A stretch of DNA of 64,000 bases from Enoplolaimus lenunculus (GCA_030248215.1 JASANG010003405.1:172400-236399); one strand, 5' to 3'. Numbered from the stretch's first letter, positions 23,252 through 34,165 are shown. Translations and numbers: made by a program. The notes: a model not told the origin generated them from the sequence alone.

Positions 23252-24433
23252 CTAGAATGAAAAGTGCCCCGATGTGGCCATAGAAAACGATGTGTTTCGA
23301 GTAGTAAGATTTTTAGTTCAATACCGCTAGTATTACAATTTTCATGCATTCGTATAAAGTTTTAAAACTAGATTAATTTGATGCCAATCAGCGTCCTCCC
23401 GAAACACGACACAACAATACTATAGAATTAATAAAAGTTAAATCATTGAGTTTGATTGACTGCGTAACGGAAACATATCCGCAACTTTTTCGGAGAAAAG
23501 TCACGATAGTAAAGTGTCCCGACGAGGCTATAGAAAACGATAACGCATCAAGTTTTGGAGCTGTATAAATTTTGTACCGTACAGTGCCCTCCCCATACTT
23601 GGCTAAACGGTACCCAGATTTTAAACTTTTAAAACATTAAAATATTTGAGTGAGTACGTAGCGAAACAATATTTGCAACTTTGCTGACGAAATCTGCGTT
23701 GTATTCCAATGACGGCCAATGTAAAGATCAGGGGCGGAACGTTTTTCTGCGGGACTAGAATAGAATAAGCTTAAGGTTTAGATTAATTTTTTGCTTGGCT
23801 TAGGCTTAGGATTATGCTCATTCTTACGCTTAGGTTTAGGCTTAGGAATATGCTCATGCTAACGCTTATGCTTATGCTTAGGATTAGGAATATGCTTATA
23901 ATACTGATCCGCTCCTGTTCTTTACATTGAGCCAATTGACGAACAAACACGTTTTTAATATTGGGTCACCAGCATTTTACGCTTAATTTCTACTTATATT
24001 CTCTGTTTAAAACCCAAAATTTTTCTGCATATATTCGAAACTTCAGTTTACTAAGTGCAAGAAACTAATGTCACGAGTGTGTACTCAAATTTTTTACATC
24101 AACCATAATTCGTCATTTGTATTCTAGTATTTATTTCTTGTTTTAATATTTCGAAACAGTGGATCACATGTCTATTTGGCCGCTGTCAGAGAATGTTGCG
24201 GATATGTTTCCGTTTATTATACAGTCAATCAAACTCAATGATTTAACTTTTATTAATTCTATAGTATTGTTGTGTCCGTGTTTCGGGAGGACGCTGATTG
24301 GCATCAAATTAATCTAGTTTTAAAACTTTATACGCATGCATGGAAATTGTAATACTAGCGGTATTGAACTAAAAATCTTACTACCCGAAACATATCGTTT
24401 TCTATGGCCACATCGGGGCACTTTTCATTCTAG
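23252..24433. mobile_element. Non-autonomous element with about 230-bp terminal inverted repeats
   Basis: The ends are CTAGAATGAAAAGTGCCCCG and CGGGGCACTTTTCATTCTAG, exact inverse copies, and the match extends inwards for about 230 bp (to 23484 and from 24193). The sequence next to each terminus ends in TA, compatible with a Tc1/mariner-type site. A second diverged copy of the end motif lies at about 23505-23560. A family A MITE (23714-23933) sits in the middle. There is no coding frame. Confidence 0.8.
23714..23933 (+). mobile_element. MITE family A copy inside the 23.2-24.4 kb element
   Basis: Begins GGCCAATGTAAAGATCAGGG and ends CTGTTCTTTACATTGAGCC, with CTTAGGCTTAGG and ACGCTTAGGTTTAGGC in the core. 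The flanking 8-mers (CCAATGAC and CAATTGAC) are similar. Confidence 0.8.
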
Positions 24434-25858
24434 TATTATAATGTATGTACGCATAAGAATTCTGTTATGAATAGATAGGTGTTTTGTATATGTATTCTTT
24501 GGCTTTAACGAAAACCGGGTGGGCTGTAATACCCCTCGTGAGAAGTAATTCTTCTTAATGCACTTATATATGTAACAAAACTTGGTTTCTGCGTAAAAGG
24601 GAATTTAATAACCTGATATTTATTTGCAAATTTTGGATCAGCAATATGTTTTACGGCAGCAGTTGTTGGTAAGAGTAGCGAGTGGCCTAGACGAAATAAG
24701 CAAAATTGTCTACGTAGCATTATTTTAAAATCAGAACAAGCTTTTACGGTATGATACTTACAATGCTAATTATTAACGGTGTCAAAATGTACGTAACTAA
24801 TGACGTTCAGCACAAGGTGTACAAGTACTATTGCATATGTTCGAAACGCGTTAACTAGCCTGCTGTAGCCTCTGATGGCACAACGACGTATCCCGACCGT
24901 GCTATAAAAACACTGTATTTGTCTACATGCATGATCGAGCAATATGTGGCGGAAGGAGACCGGTCAAATTACCACCTTCGTCGTCTATCAGGGAACGGAG
25001 ATCGCGAAAACGGTTTCGCTACTTTGACCCAAAGCTAGAAGAGAGCAGCAGCGAAGCGGAGAGCGATGCAACAGACCCTGATTTCCACCCCTTGAATCAA
25101 TCATTCAACTCAGATGACAGTGCGATGCAGCGATTCCAACAGCTTCACAGATTCAACAAATTGACGTTAATAATAGCTGTTCGGATCGCTCCGCAGCTCC
25201 GAATCAAACGTAACGAAAATGTTTTATGAATCGGTATCTACTTAAATCTTGCATTTCTTAAGAATGATGCGTTCTAACGTTTTGAAGGTATTTCGGTGTT
25301 AAAACTACTATTATCATTGAGAAAACGATCGAAATGTTCTTGGGGCATATTAAAATTTCATCTCACCTAATGTATTTTTCAAACCATGTTAACTGTACGA
25401 ATGGTTCCTGAAATGGAACAGCAGATACCACCCGGCTAACTTATCACTTTTGACTGTGACGATAATTTCAACTTGGTTCTACCCTGAAATGTAGACTACG
25501 TCGAAAACTTATTCGTTATCCGGCTGTTACACAGTTTCTGGATATCCTAAAATTTGCATTTCGACAATCCGTCGCCCGACAATATGTAATTCGAAATTTG
25601 ATCGACTCGACAACTCGTCGCAAATCATTATGCTCAGGCCTGATTTTACGCTCTACGGGTTATGTTTAGATTTAATCATAGGCGCTAGACAAGTTGTTGG
25701 GTGAGTAATTGCCGTAGATTCTCAAAAAGACATGTCGGAAAAAACATACGCTCCTACAGGAGGCTTAGCTAAATGTCAGCTAAGTGGGGAGGTCCTACTT
25801 CACTTACAAAAATTTTAACCTCGCTTGCAAGCCATCACAAACTTTTGCGTGGCACTGG
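24434..25858. other. Stretch with one exon-like frame, otherwise unassigned
   Basis: Apart from the frame at 24927-25229 nothing is recognisable. A TATAAAA at 24903-24909 lies just upstream of that frame. Confidence 0.4.
24927..25229 (+). CDS. Hypothetical 100-aa frame, charged N-terminus
   Basis: The frame starts MHDRAICGGRRPVKL and continues with a basic run (RERRSRKRFRYFDP) and then an acidic Ser-rich run (EESSSEAESDATDPDF). That composition is more like a real nuclear-protein exon than random AT-rich DNA. The last third (after about residue 72) looks random and could be intron. The TATAAAA at 24903 is too close to the ATG to be its ordinary TATA box, so a later start or an upstream exon is possible. 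No family is recognised. Confidence 0.25.
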   Translation: MHDRAICGGRRPVKLPPSSSIRERRSRKRFRYFDPKLEESSSEAESDATDPDFHPLNQSFNSDDSAMQRFQQLHRFNKLTLIIAVRIAPQLRIKRNENVL

Positions 25859-26087
25859 TACACTGTAAACTTCAATCAGCTGATTAATCAATTCACCTAG
25901 CGAGTTAGTTATTTCTGAATTAATATCAGTAAGCATTAACTCACTCTGAGTTGAGTTGATTCTGGGTGAGTTGATTAATTAACTCAGAATGAATTGAATC
26001 AACTCAAAATTCTGAGTTCTGATAGTCCTAGACTGAGTGATTCAACTCATTCTGAGTTAAAATCAACTCATTGAAATTTACAGTGTA
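25859..26087 (-). mobile_element. MITE family E, copy 2
   Basis: TA|CACTGTAAACTTCAATCAG at the left and GAAATTTACAGTG|TA at the right, with AACTCAGAATGA-type inner motifs. Orientation is opposite to copy 1 by the position of ATTCAGAAATAACTAACTCG. Confidence 0.8.
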
Positions 26088-26114
26088 ATATTTCTATCCC
26101 CGAGGCCTCCTGGC

Positions 26115-26369
26115 ATGTTGAGCTGGCAACGGACCTGGAGCGTTATATTTTTCTTTTCAGTTCATTATGGTTTATTCGACGAAAGCATTTCCGATAAACC
26201 GCGGTTTGTTTCCGTCAACGACACTCAAAGTTTCGTCTGTCTATTGGATTCTCTGGTATCAAACACGCTCAAATTGATACAAAAGTTTGTTGATGTTTAT
26301 ATGATGCGGCAAGTAGTGCGACGGAGGGCACAAGGAGCACTCAGCATATTCCCCCTAGACAGGTTTTAG
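26115..26369 (+). CDS. Exon-like frame of unknown function
   Basis: A strong acceptor-like tract, TATTTTTCTTTTCAG, ends at about 26160. The open sequence after it reads HYGLFDESISDKPRFVSV, then NDTQSFVCLLDSL, then IQKFVDVYMMRQVVRRR, and ends at a TAG at about 26367. The helix-like hydrophobic spacing suggests protein-coding origin. A following frame (26628-26909) could belong with it. Family unknown. It may be a last exon or a transposon relic. Confidence 0.25.
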   Translation: MLSWQRTWSVIFFFSVHYGLFDESISDKPRFVSVNDTQSFVCLLDSLVSNTLKLIQKFVDVYMMRQVVRRRAQGALSIFPLDRF

Positions 26370-27164
26370 CCCCCCGTCTTCCTACACAAATCTTTCAATC
26401 TCGCTGGTACACCGTGTAAAAATGCACCTTTGACCCGCCTGTAAATTTTTCTAGCACCTCCTAGTAGGTTGACTTGGCTACAGGCCTGATATGATGTGTC
26501 CAGCCAAACTTAATATTATTTGAAACCAAACTTCACGAATAAAACGAATATGCATCAATAAATCTCAGTTTCAACTTGACCAAGTTTTTCTGGTGTCAAA
26601 AAACGATGATCATAAGCGAAGTCAGAGTTGACATTTCAGAGGGTTATCAAATCGAATGAAAGTTTTTTTGTGATCAAGCACAGCCAGCGAGAAAATTTTA
26701 TTTCTAAACTCTACAGTCAAGCAAATAATTCTTTAAACCTTGTTTTAAACTATGCATTGTTTTTCAAGTTATTTTTTGAAAAATTTAGAGAATATATAAT
26801 ACCCTTATACCGCCCTATAAACGCTTCTAACGATACGCAGCATATATATTTTTATAGCATACTAGAAGATGCTTTCATTGAGTTGTTCCGCGTTCAGATT
26901 ACCAGTTAAGTATCAAAGATAAAGTTGTTTACAAAATAACGGTGTGGTCGGATCGGTTTCGGAAATACCGGGGTTTCATTGCGGTTTTACCTCAATTTTT
27001 ACTATTCGTTTACATGCTATAAGGTCCCAAGAGAGTGAAAGGATTTAGCTTACCAGCAGGAGACAACCGGATGACTTAAAATACCGGCAGTACAAATACC
27101 GGATTATTCATTTTTTGACTTATGAAAAAACGTTCAAGTTACTGTCTGCAAACGGAAAATTTTC
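26370..27164. other. AT-rich stretch, no firm feature
   Basis: It contains a 93-aa frame at 26628-26909 of uncertain status and ACCGG-rich sequence near 26960-27110 resembling debris of the CAGGGTGC/CCGG element family. Nothing else is seen. Confidence 0.4.
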
Positions 27165-27395
27165 ATTTACTGCGAGTGCGCACACGTAAAGATCACGGGC
27201 GGAACGTTTTTTCTGTAGGACTAGCATAGAATAAGCTTAAGCGTTAGACTAATTTTATTGTTTGGCTAAGGCTTAGGTTAATAGGTTTAGGCTTAGGAAT
27301 AATCTTTTTCTTACGCTTAGGCTTACGCTAAGGCTTAGGTTTCGGAATAAGCTTATTACTGTTCCGCCCCTGTTCTTTACATTGGCCATTTACTT
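27165..27395 (+). mobile_element. MITE family A copy with 8-bp flanks
   Basis: The element (27173-27387) ends CTGTTCTTTACATTGGCC and has ACGTAAAGATCACGGGCGGA near its eroded left end. The flanks ATTTACTG and ATTTACTT match at 7 of 8 positions, a hAT-type duplication. The core contains TTAGGCTTA repeats. Confidence 0.75.
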
Positions 27396-27856
27396 TCTAT
27401 AGTGTCTTGCTTAACAACTATATATTATACGTTTATGTATGTGAAGTACAAACTGTTCACAATACATGAAAGCCCCGTCGTGGTGAGGCGTTAAACGCCT
27501 ATTGTTGAGGGTGATTGAAAACTCATATCAGCGGAAAACCTGGTGCTCCAAGTCCAAGCTTGAAATTTTGAGTTGAGATGAAATATAAAATATTAATGTG
27601 GGATGGTTGAATAATGCTATAGTTACCCGAATTAGAGGGGGTAATAAGAGGGGGTCTCCATTTTGAGTCCCAATCAATAGGAATGCGTATCCCTAATCAA
27701 GAAGAGTCCGTAACCGGATAGTCCCGAAAAACCCTAATTAGAGTCCGTAGACGTCAATTATTCCTCATTGTAGCGCAATAATGACTCCTGGACGAAATAA
27801 TTTGAGTCGAAACTTTAAAGCGTACTTAAATTTTGGAAAGTACATTCGTAAATACC

Positions 27857-28797
27857 AGTCGTAGTGGGACTACATTTATTGAGCGAAGCTCGAACGCACG
27901 TAAGCAATTAAGGTAATATGCAAATTAGTTGTTAGCTAACTATTCATTTGTCGTTTTGGAGGTTTGTAAGCAATTTCCTCAGATTCCTCGCACCCAAAAA
28001 CCCTTCAGCCACCTAATAATTTTTCGAATAATTTAAAAAGTCGTAATATTGTCTTGTCAATTAAGCTAATATGCAAATTAGCTATTAGCTAACTATTCAA
28101 TTATCGGTTTTAGGGGTTTGTAAACAATTGATACAGATTCCTCGCACCCAAAAGCTTCAGTAAACCCTAATAATTATTGAAATAATTTAAAAAGTCCTAG
28201 TTTTGTCTTGTCAATTTAGCTAATATGCTAATTAGCTATTAGCTAACTATTCAATTATCGGTTTGGGATGTTTTTAAACTATTTATTCAAATTCCTCGCA
28301 CCTAAAAACCCTTTAGTGCTGAAATTATATTGATTTTAACCTTAATAATTAGTGAAATATTGTAAAAAGTCCTAATTTAGGCTTATAAACTATGCTAATA
28401 TGCAAATTATCTATTAGCAAACTACTCAATCATCGGCTTTGGAGGATTGTAAACAGTCTACGCGGATTTCTCGCACCCAAAAACCCTTTAATGCTAAAAA
28501 TCGATTGCTTCTAACTGTAAAAAGTAGTGAAAATTGTGGAAAGACCTAATTTAGGCTTAATTAATTATGCAAATTAGCCTGTAGCTAATAAACAGCTTAA
28601 AATTTTGAAACCCCAATGCGAGGTTAACACCCCACGATAATTAGCTTTCAAACAAAAAAAAAGATTATCAAAATCGGTTGAGTCGTTCCTGAGATTCTTT
28701 TCGGACGGACAGACGGACAGACGGACATCCACCTTTCGACCCCCAAGTACAAAACATAAAACGCTTCGCGAAACTCCGAGCTTCGCTCAATAACCTT
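27857..28797 (+). mobile_element. Element G with about 165-bp internal tandem units, copy 1
   Basis: Near its ends are TATTGAGCGAAGCTCG (inverse CGAGCTTCGCTCAATA). Inside are four to five units sharing AATATGCAAATTAGCTATTA, GCTAACTATTCAATTATCGG and ATTCCTCGCACCCAAAAACC. Close to the right end is CGGACGGACAGACGGACAG. There is no coding frame. A related copy is at 37140-37885. Confidence 0.7.
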
Positions 28798-29508
28798 GCC
28801 TTATCGCTCAAGCTATTGACAAGGTCAAATAAACGTTTAATTCAACGGGTACTTGCATTACCGGATATATATCAGCATCGAAGGGCGGCGAGCGTGGGAT
28901 AAAATAAATAACCGTCCGTAATCTCTAAAAACATTTTACTGAAAAAAGTAAGCAATATTGTCCTACAAAAAAATTTAGGCTTATTTTACTTAATAATAAG
29001 TATTCCTTTACTAAAACCATGCCAATTTGTATTGTTTTACTTAAAATTTGTTTAGCTGTAATTTTACTCAAAATTCATCTGTGTACTTATATACGCATTT
29101 CTTCTGCTTGTGTGTTTTTGGCAAGTGTTTAACGTTTTTGTTCGTTATTTCCGTTAATATATTTGAATTTTGTTGCCTTAAATTTGTAGTTTTGTGTATT
29201 ACCAGGTGTGTATTGAGATGAGATTAGATGTGCTGTTGTTACTTGAGTTTATTCCATTAGATGGGTCACGCCAAGGATTTTAACCAGGTCATACCCAACG
29301 GAACATGTTAGGGACCAGTAAAATTTCAACATTGACCTGCAAGAATTTTGCATGTAGATTAGTGAAGCCAAGACATTTACCCAGTGAGCAATGGTTATTT
29401 ACAAACGTTGTTCAGCTTTGAGCCTTTTCATCCTAACACGATTGCATAATTATTGATTTTGCGCTTTATAACGCGTGCTGGTACATTTGGTGCCAAGCAA
29501 AACGATAT

Positions 29509-29765
29509 TACGCTGTAAATTCCAATGAATTGATTGATAGATTCAGACGGAAAGTAATAGTTATTTCTTAGTTAATAACAGTAAACATCAACTCACTCTG
29601 AGTTAAGTTTATTCTCACTCTGAGTTGACTTGATTCCGGGAAAGTTAGTTAATTCAATCAGAATGATTTGAATCAACTCTGAATTATGAGTTTTGATAGT
29701 TCTAACTCAGATAAGTACTTCAACACATTCGGAGTTAAAATCAACTCACTGGATTTTACAGTGTG
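29509..29765 (-). mobile_element. MITE family E, copy 3, nested in element H
   Basis: TA|CGCTGTAAATTCCAATGAA to GGATTTTACAGTG|TG, with the usual AACTCACTCTGAGTT inner motifs. Confidence 0.75.
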
Positions 29766-29944
29766 GTTCCATACTCCTGTCTAAGTCAATAACAACTCTT
29801 GATTCTCATAATATATTTCTCGCATTGTAAATGACGAAGAGACTTATATTTAAAGCTACGACAATTTACCCCGTAGGCGCTCCTACCCCGTGCACATGGG
29901 CCCCCGGCAGAACAAAATGCCATGTAATTGCGAAAAGTATACCA

Positions 29945-30054
29945 CTTTAGGCGTCATTCAGGCTTAGGCATAAGCTCATTCTTACGCTTAGATTTAGACC
30001 TAGGCTTAAGAATATGCTTATGATTCTGTTGCGGCTCCGTTCTATACATTGGCC
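29945..30054 (+). mobile_element. Family A/C MITE fragment, nested in element H
   Basis: Only the right part is clear, with CAGGCTTAGGCATAAGCTCA and the end CCGTTCTATACATTGGCC. The left end is missing. Confidence 0.6.
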
Positions 30055-30898
30055 ACCGGACCCAGACTTTCTAAACCCAGCAAGGTGTGGTTTGTGTAGA
30101 AACTGTTTAACTGATTATTTTAACGTTATCACTGGTTTTAAATGTGTGAATGATTAACGCCCCTTGGTTCCGATAACAATCGTGTTCTCAACCTTAGTAA
30201 CATGTTATTGGCTGGCGATTGTTAGCACGATGCGTATGTATCCCAGCGTCTAACATTTTGCTGAGTGTAAGGAACGATCCTTATTTCTTCAGCCGGCACA
30301 TACCATACTTCAAGAAAAAGGAAAAATCATGTGATTGTATCTGACCTACCATCACATCAAGAAAACTATTCGTAAAGTACACATACCAAGGGTTTGAAAA
30401 TCAGAATATGCTTTTTTGATGCTGGTTAAAATTTTGAGGAAGAGGGAAATGCCTGGCCGTGCCGCAGATCTAAGGATATCTGGGTATTACGTATTATCCC
30501 GATTTCATTCATTCCAGGGACCGTTCTTATAATAAATCGTATTGAATCTCAATCCAGAAAATTTAAGTAAAATAGTATTTAAAGTATTAAATCAATTAAC
30601 GCTTATTTTACTTAAAGCCTATGTAGTATGACTAATTTTATCACAAAAATATAGCTTGATTTTCAAGTAAATATTTGCTCACAACGTCTTGCTTAAATTT
30701 AAGTAAAACTTTGTCAAGCACCATAGTAAGTAAAACGGGTGCTTAATAAAGGCAAAAAGTTTACTTAATTTTAAGTATATGTTTTTAGAGAGTATCCGAA
30801 TAACAGAGGGGGGAACCCTCAGAAGAGGCCAAATAAATATCAGTCCCCCTGTCTCATTCGGGTCACTCCAGTAGACAATATTGCCAAGTTAAATTTTA

Positions 30899-31264
30899 GT
30901 GAAATATTTCAATCACGAGTCATCCTATTTCGGTTATAGTAAATCTTCCGCTCTACTCAAATTAAAAATGCTTGCTTGTACAATATCTCGTATGAAACAA
31001 ACCGACGAAGCGAATAAGTCAGCGCGACACCGGAACAGTTCAGCTGGAAACTTGCGAACTCGCAGGCAATCAACAGCACCAGTGCAGACGATAAGAGAAT
31101 CGCGTTCGACAAAACGACAACGAAATTATACATTGTTGCAGCAATCAAAAATGGTCAACACTTGCCGATGGTTAGCAATTTACCTTTTTTTGTCTATTGA
31201 ACGCATACGGAGCAGTGTTTACAGTTACGCATACATACCAATTCGCCCATACAAGGGGGTATAG
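30899..31264 (+). CDS. Hypothetical 121-aa frame, basic middle
   Basis: The middle part (RHRNSSAGNLRTRRQS, then TIRESRSTKRQRNYTLLQ) is strongly basic and looks protein-like, while the ends look random. The plausible real portion is about 30990-31170. A direct repeat of about 33 bp (GGGGGTATAGCAGAGTTGTT theme, three copies at 31255-31345) follows the frame. No family is recognised. Confidence 0.2.
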   Translation: MKYFNHESSYFGYSKSSALLKLKMLACTISRMKQTDEANKSARHRNSSAGNLRTRRQSTAPVQTIRESRSTKRQRNYTLLQQSKMVNTCRWLAIYLFLSIERIRSSVYSYAYIPIRPYKGV

Positions 31265-31348
31265 CAGAGTTGTTGAATTCAGAAAAGGGGGTATAGCAGA
31301 GTTGTTGGATTCAGAAAGGGGGGATAGCAGAGTTGTTGGATTCAGAAA
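31255..31348 (+). repeat. Short direct repeat, three copies
   Basis: Three copies of a unit containing ATAGCAGAGTTGTTGGATTC and AGAAAGGGGG, about 33 bp each. Confidence 0.75.
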
Positions 31349-31705
31349 TTTTCGACTATGGAGACTGTGCGATATATAGTAATGAAAAAGGTTCGCCAGC
31401 CAAGCCAGCAGCGAAAAGCCGAACGCAATTTTAGTGCTAAAACTAAAAAAAGTTCTTTCTTTTGGCCTCTGTTGAAGGCGTAGGCTGTGGTGTCTCACCT
31501 TGGAGCAGCCAGTGGGATTTAGCAGGATATATCATTCTCCGAGATTTCTGGGGAGATGAGTAAAGAGCATATTTACAGGTTTTAGGACAGAAACTGCTGG
31601 AAAGTTGAGCACAGCTAATTGTTTGATCGCTATGTTAACGCGAAACAAGCTTTTAAAACGAAACACATGCACTGCGAACATTATAGGCAATGCATTATTG
31701 CATTG

Positions 31706-31963
31706 TACAGTGTAAATTTCAGTGAGTTGAATTTAACTCACAATGAGTTCAATCATTTAGTCTGAGTTAGGACTATCAGAACTCAGAATTTTGAGTTGAT
31801 TCAATTTTCCTGAGTTATTTAAACAACTCACCCCAAGTCAACTCAACTCAGAGTATAACAATCAACTCAACTCAGAGTGTGAGTTAATGTTTACTAATAT
31901 TAATTCAGAAATAACCAACTCGCGAGCTGAAAGTTTAAACAACTCATTGCAATTTACAGTATA
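31706..31963 (+). mobile_element. MITE family E, copy 4
   Basis: TA|CAGTGTAAATTTCAGTGAG to GCAATTTACAGTA|TA, close in sequence and orientation to copy 1. Confidence 0.8.
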
Positions 31964-32229
31964 TGTCTATTGTGAAACACACTATGCATAAGTTACTCTG
32001 TTGTCGAATTCGGTCGATGCAGGGCAAAAATGACATTAAGAAATTCTAATCACTGGGTATTTCAGTCTACGACTGGTTTCTCAACACCAACTGGTTTAAA
32101 TCCAGCTACTGACAGTTTATTTTTTAGTATAGGAAACGTAGATAAGTATAGTACAGGTTCCATGTAAAACCCATACGCTTAAGCGTGAGTGCGAAACTAA
32201 GCGTTTAAGCCTTAACCGAAGAATTTAAG

Positions 32230-32391
32230 GGGCGTAACAGTAGATTAAAAGCGTATTCCTACGCCTAAGCGTTGCAAAAATGAATTCCTAAGCCTAAGCC
32301 TAAACCTAAGCAAAAAATGTAATCTAGAATCTAAACCTAATATTTTATAGTCTCACCACAAACCTGGGCGCCCCTTAAAGTAACATGAGCC
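32230..32391 (-). mobile_element. MITE family B copy
   Basis: Starts within GGGGCGTAACAGTAG (left tip eroded) and ends CCCTTAAAGTAACATGAGCC, with CTAAGCCTAAGCCTAAACC in the core. The ATG of the next open frame (32385) lies inside its right tip. Confidence 0.75.
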
Positions 32392-32885
32392 AGCCTGACC
32401 ATAAAGCATACCTGCGATGTGTTCTAAACATCGACAGTTCTCCTAATACTTTCAGGGTGGCTCAAATCCCATCTGTAACAACATCTCCCCAAGGTTTCAC
32501 TCCCATGAAAACTCCTCTGCTGTTACCAACGACCACAAATCCGCGTTTATTCAGTCGATCAGTTTCGTGCCATAATTCCGTTTGTTGTACTCCATTAATC
32601 TTGAAACGTCATCTGTCGCAAGTCGATGCTTATATCCCAGATAGATTTTCGTCACCGCTTCATAATCGGATTATTATCGAACAATTTAACACCAACCTTT
32701 CACAACAAAGTGATTCATTGCCGAGTTCACCGTGCCATGCGTTTCACCACCACCACCAACAACAACAAGTCTCCGCCAAAGACAATCCGACGATAAGAAA
32801 GAACGCTCAAATGCAACGAAACCGAAATATGCAAGACAATCTCGATGAGGTTAGCGGTAATTCTAAATATGTGCGGCCCATGTAA
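32385..32885 (+). CDS. Exon-like frame, possibly Cdc20/Fizzy-type N-terminus
   Basis: A 166-codon open frame. The first ATG is inside a MITE tip and the last codons are in another MITE tip, so the real exon is an inner portion: an acceptor-like AATACTTTCAG ends near 32456 and a donor-like GAG|GTTAGC lies near 32848. The sequence is Ser/Pro/Thr-rich with TPMKTPLLLPTTTNPRL, then HLSQVDAYIPDRFSS, then a His/Gln run (FHHHHQQQQ). DAYIPDR fits six of seven positions of the C-box (DR[FY]IPxR) that Cdc20/Cdh1 APC activators use to bind the APC/C, and it is followed by a helix-like segment as in that family. No WD40 exon is visible downstream, so this could be a broken copy or a chance match. Confidence 0.3.
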   Translation: MSQPDHKAYLRCVLNIDSSPNTFRVAQIPSVTTSPQGFTPMKTPLLLPTTTNPRLFSRSVSCHNSVCCTPLILKRHLSQVDAYIPDRFSSPLHNRIIIEQFNTNLSQQSDSLPSSPCHAFHHHHQQQQVSAKDNPTIRKNAQMQRNRNMQDNLDEVSGNSKYVRPM

Positions 32886-33106
32886 AGATCAGGCGCGGAA
32901 CGTTCTTCAAGGGACTGCAATAGAGTAAGCTTAAGTTTTAGACTCCAAGCCGCCCCCTGCGCTCCTGGCCGTTGTGCTCGATACCCAGGCGCTGTCTGTG
33001 TTCGCACGGTAGCCGCACTATACACGGGATTCGTCTGTCTCGGCTCTATTAGAGTAATTTTTTGTTTGGCTTGGTTTAGGCTTGCTTCTAGGCGTCATAT
33101 TTTCAG
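32875..33106 (+). mobile_element. MITE family A copy interrupted by a GC-rich piece
   Basis: Starts GGCCCATGTAAAGATCAGGC. Family A sequence continues to about 32943, is broken by a GC-rich unrelated piece (about 32944-33049, including CCGCCCCCTGCGCTCCTGGC), and resumes with ATTTTTTGTTTGGCTTGG. The right end is lost. Confidence 0.6.
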
Positions 33107-33119
33107 ATTAAATAAATAC

Positions 33120-33303
33120 ATACGATGGGCCAATGTAAGGAGTAAAGGAGAAATAGTATTTTAAGCATGTTCATAAGTGTAAGGCTAAGCCTAAGCCTAA
33201 TCCCAAGCCAAGCAAAAAAATTAGTCAAAAGCTTTAAACTTACTCTTTTCTAGTCACACAGAAAAACGCTACACCCCTGATCTTTACAATGGCCCATACG
33301 ATG
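33120..33303 (+). mobile_element. MITE family A copy with perfect 8-bp duplication
   Basis: The element 33128-33295 begins GGCCAATGTAAGG and ends GATCTTTACAATGGCCC. ATACGATG occurs directly before (33120-33127) and directly after it (33296-33303). An exact 8-bp duplication is the hallmark of hAT transposition. The core includes AAGGCTAAGCCTAAGCC. Confidence 0.88.
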
Positions 33304-33426
33304 TATAACCTGTAACGAATATTTCGTTTATGTTTTCTTAATATCAAATTATGGGAACTGTAGGTATAGTTATACTCACACTCAGATTTGGTATGACCAG
33401 TGTTTCACAGTATGACCAATGTATGG

Positions 33427-33578
33427 AACAGGGCCGTAACAGTAGTTTAAGCATATTCCTACGCCTAAACTTAAGTGCAAGGATAGCCTATACGTAAGCC
33501 TAAGAAAAAAATTAGTCTACAGCATATAAGTTTTATTGCAGTTCTGCGGAAAAATGGTCCGCCTTTGATCTTTAGGGT
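33427..33578 (+). mobile_element. Eroded MITE family A/C copy
   Basis: GGAACAGGGCCGTAACAGTA at the left, core TACGTAAGCCTAAG, and CCGCCTTTGATCTTTAGG at the right. The tips are eroded. Confidence 0.6.
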
Positions 33579-34010
33579 GAACAAAAACGTGCAATCAAAC
33601 TGTGAAACACGCAAAAGTTGTAATTAATTTTGCTTCAACCAAATACCACCAATTGTATTGTAAGACGAAAGCAATTATTATGGTTTCAAATTTCAGGCAT
33701 TTCAAGACATCATTCGTGTAATAATGGAAAAACGCAAGCAGATTCCAACGTCTACAAGAGGATTTTTGCGGTCTGAAAAGAAAACAAAATCGAAAAGTTG
33801 CTATTGTTGTTGCTGTTTCACATGGTTTTAAGTTTGTTAACAATCAAATCAATATTTATTTTATTTTGTGTATTATTATGTTCTGTATGTAGTTGCGTTT
33901 TTTGAAAACGTTAAACGAAATATTTATTTTGAATTCGTTTTAGTAGGGTGCAAACGGATAGTATACAAAATACCGGCAAACACATATTGAAGTATAAATG
34001 CTAAAATTTC

Positions 34011-34145
34011 GGCCCATGTAAAGCTCAAGGGAGGAATGTTATTCGATAGGACTAGAATAAAGTAAGCTTTAGCTTTAGACTATTTTTTTGCTTGGCTTAG
34101 GCATATGTTTATAACACTGTTCCTCCCCTGTTCTTTACATTGGCC
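34011..34145 (+). mobile_element. Short MITE family A copy
   Basis: Begins GGCCCATGTAAAGCTCAAGG and ends CTGTTCTTTACATTGGCC. The flanks AAAATTTC and AAAACTTG agree at 6 of 8 positions. Confidence 0.78.
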
Positions 34146-34165
34146 AAAACTTGTAAAGTTGTGCT

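Larger units (their letters stand above)
28921..30792. mobile_element. Element H, TA-flanked, with two nested MITEs
   Basis: The ends are ATCTCTAAAAACATTTTACT and the inverse of CTCTCTAAAAACATATACTT. TA precedes it (28919-28920) and TA follows (30793-30794), a Tc1/mariner-type duplication. It carries a family E MITE (29509-29765) and part of a family A MITE (29945-30054). Length is about 1.87 kb including these. No transposase frame is present. A diverged end (CTCTCTAAAAACAAACTTAA) also occurs in a BTB-gene intron near 40121. Confidence 0.7.
27621..30867 (+). mobile_element. Family F transposon split by two later insertions
   Basis: It begins AGTTACCCGAATTAGAGGGG and ends CTCATTCGGGTCACT. 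Sequence matching copy 1 is found at 27621-27856, 28798-28920 and 30793-30867. The gaps are filled by element G (27857-28797) and element H (28921-30792). Read without the insertions it is about 435 bp, the same as copy 1. Confidence 0.75.

Noticed and set aside
25636-26492. Possible larger element bounded by CAGGCCTGAT motifs
   Set aside because: The terminal match is short and centred on a palindrome (AGGCCT), and no duplication is visible.
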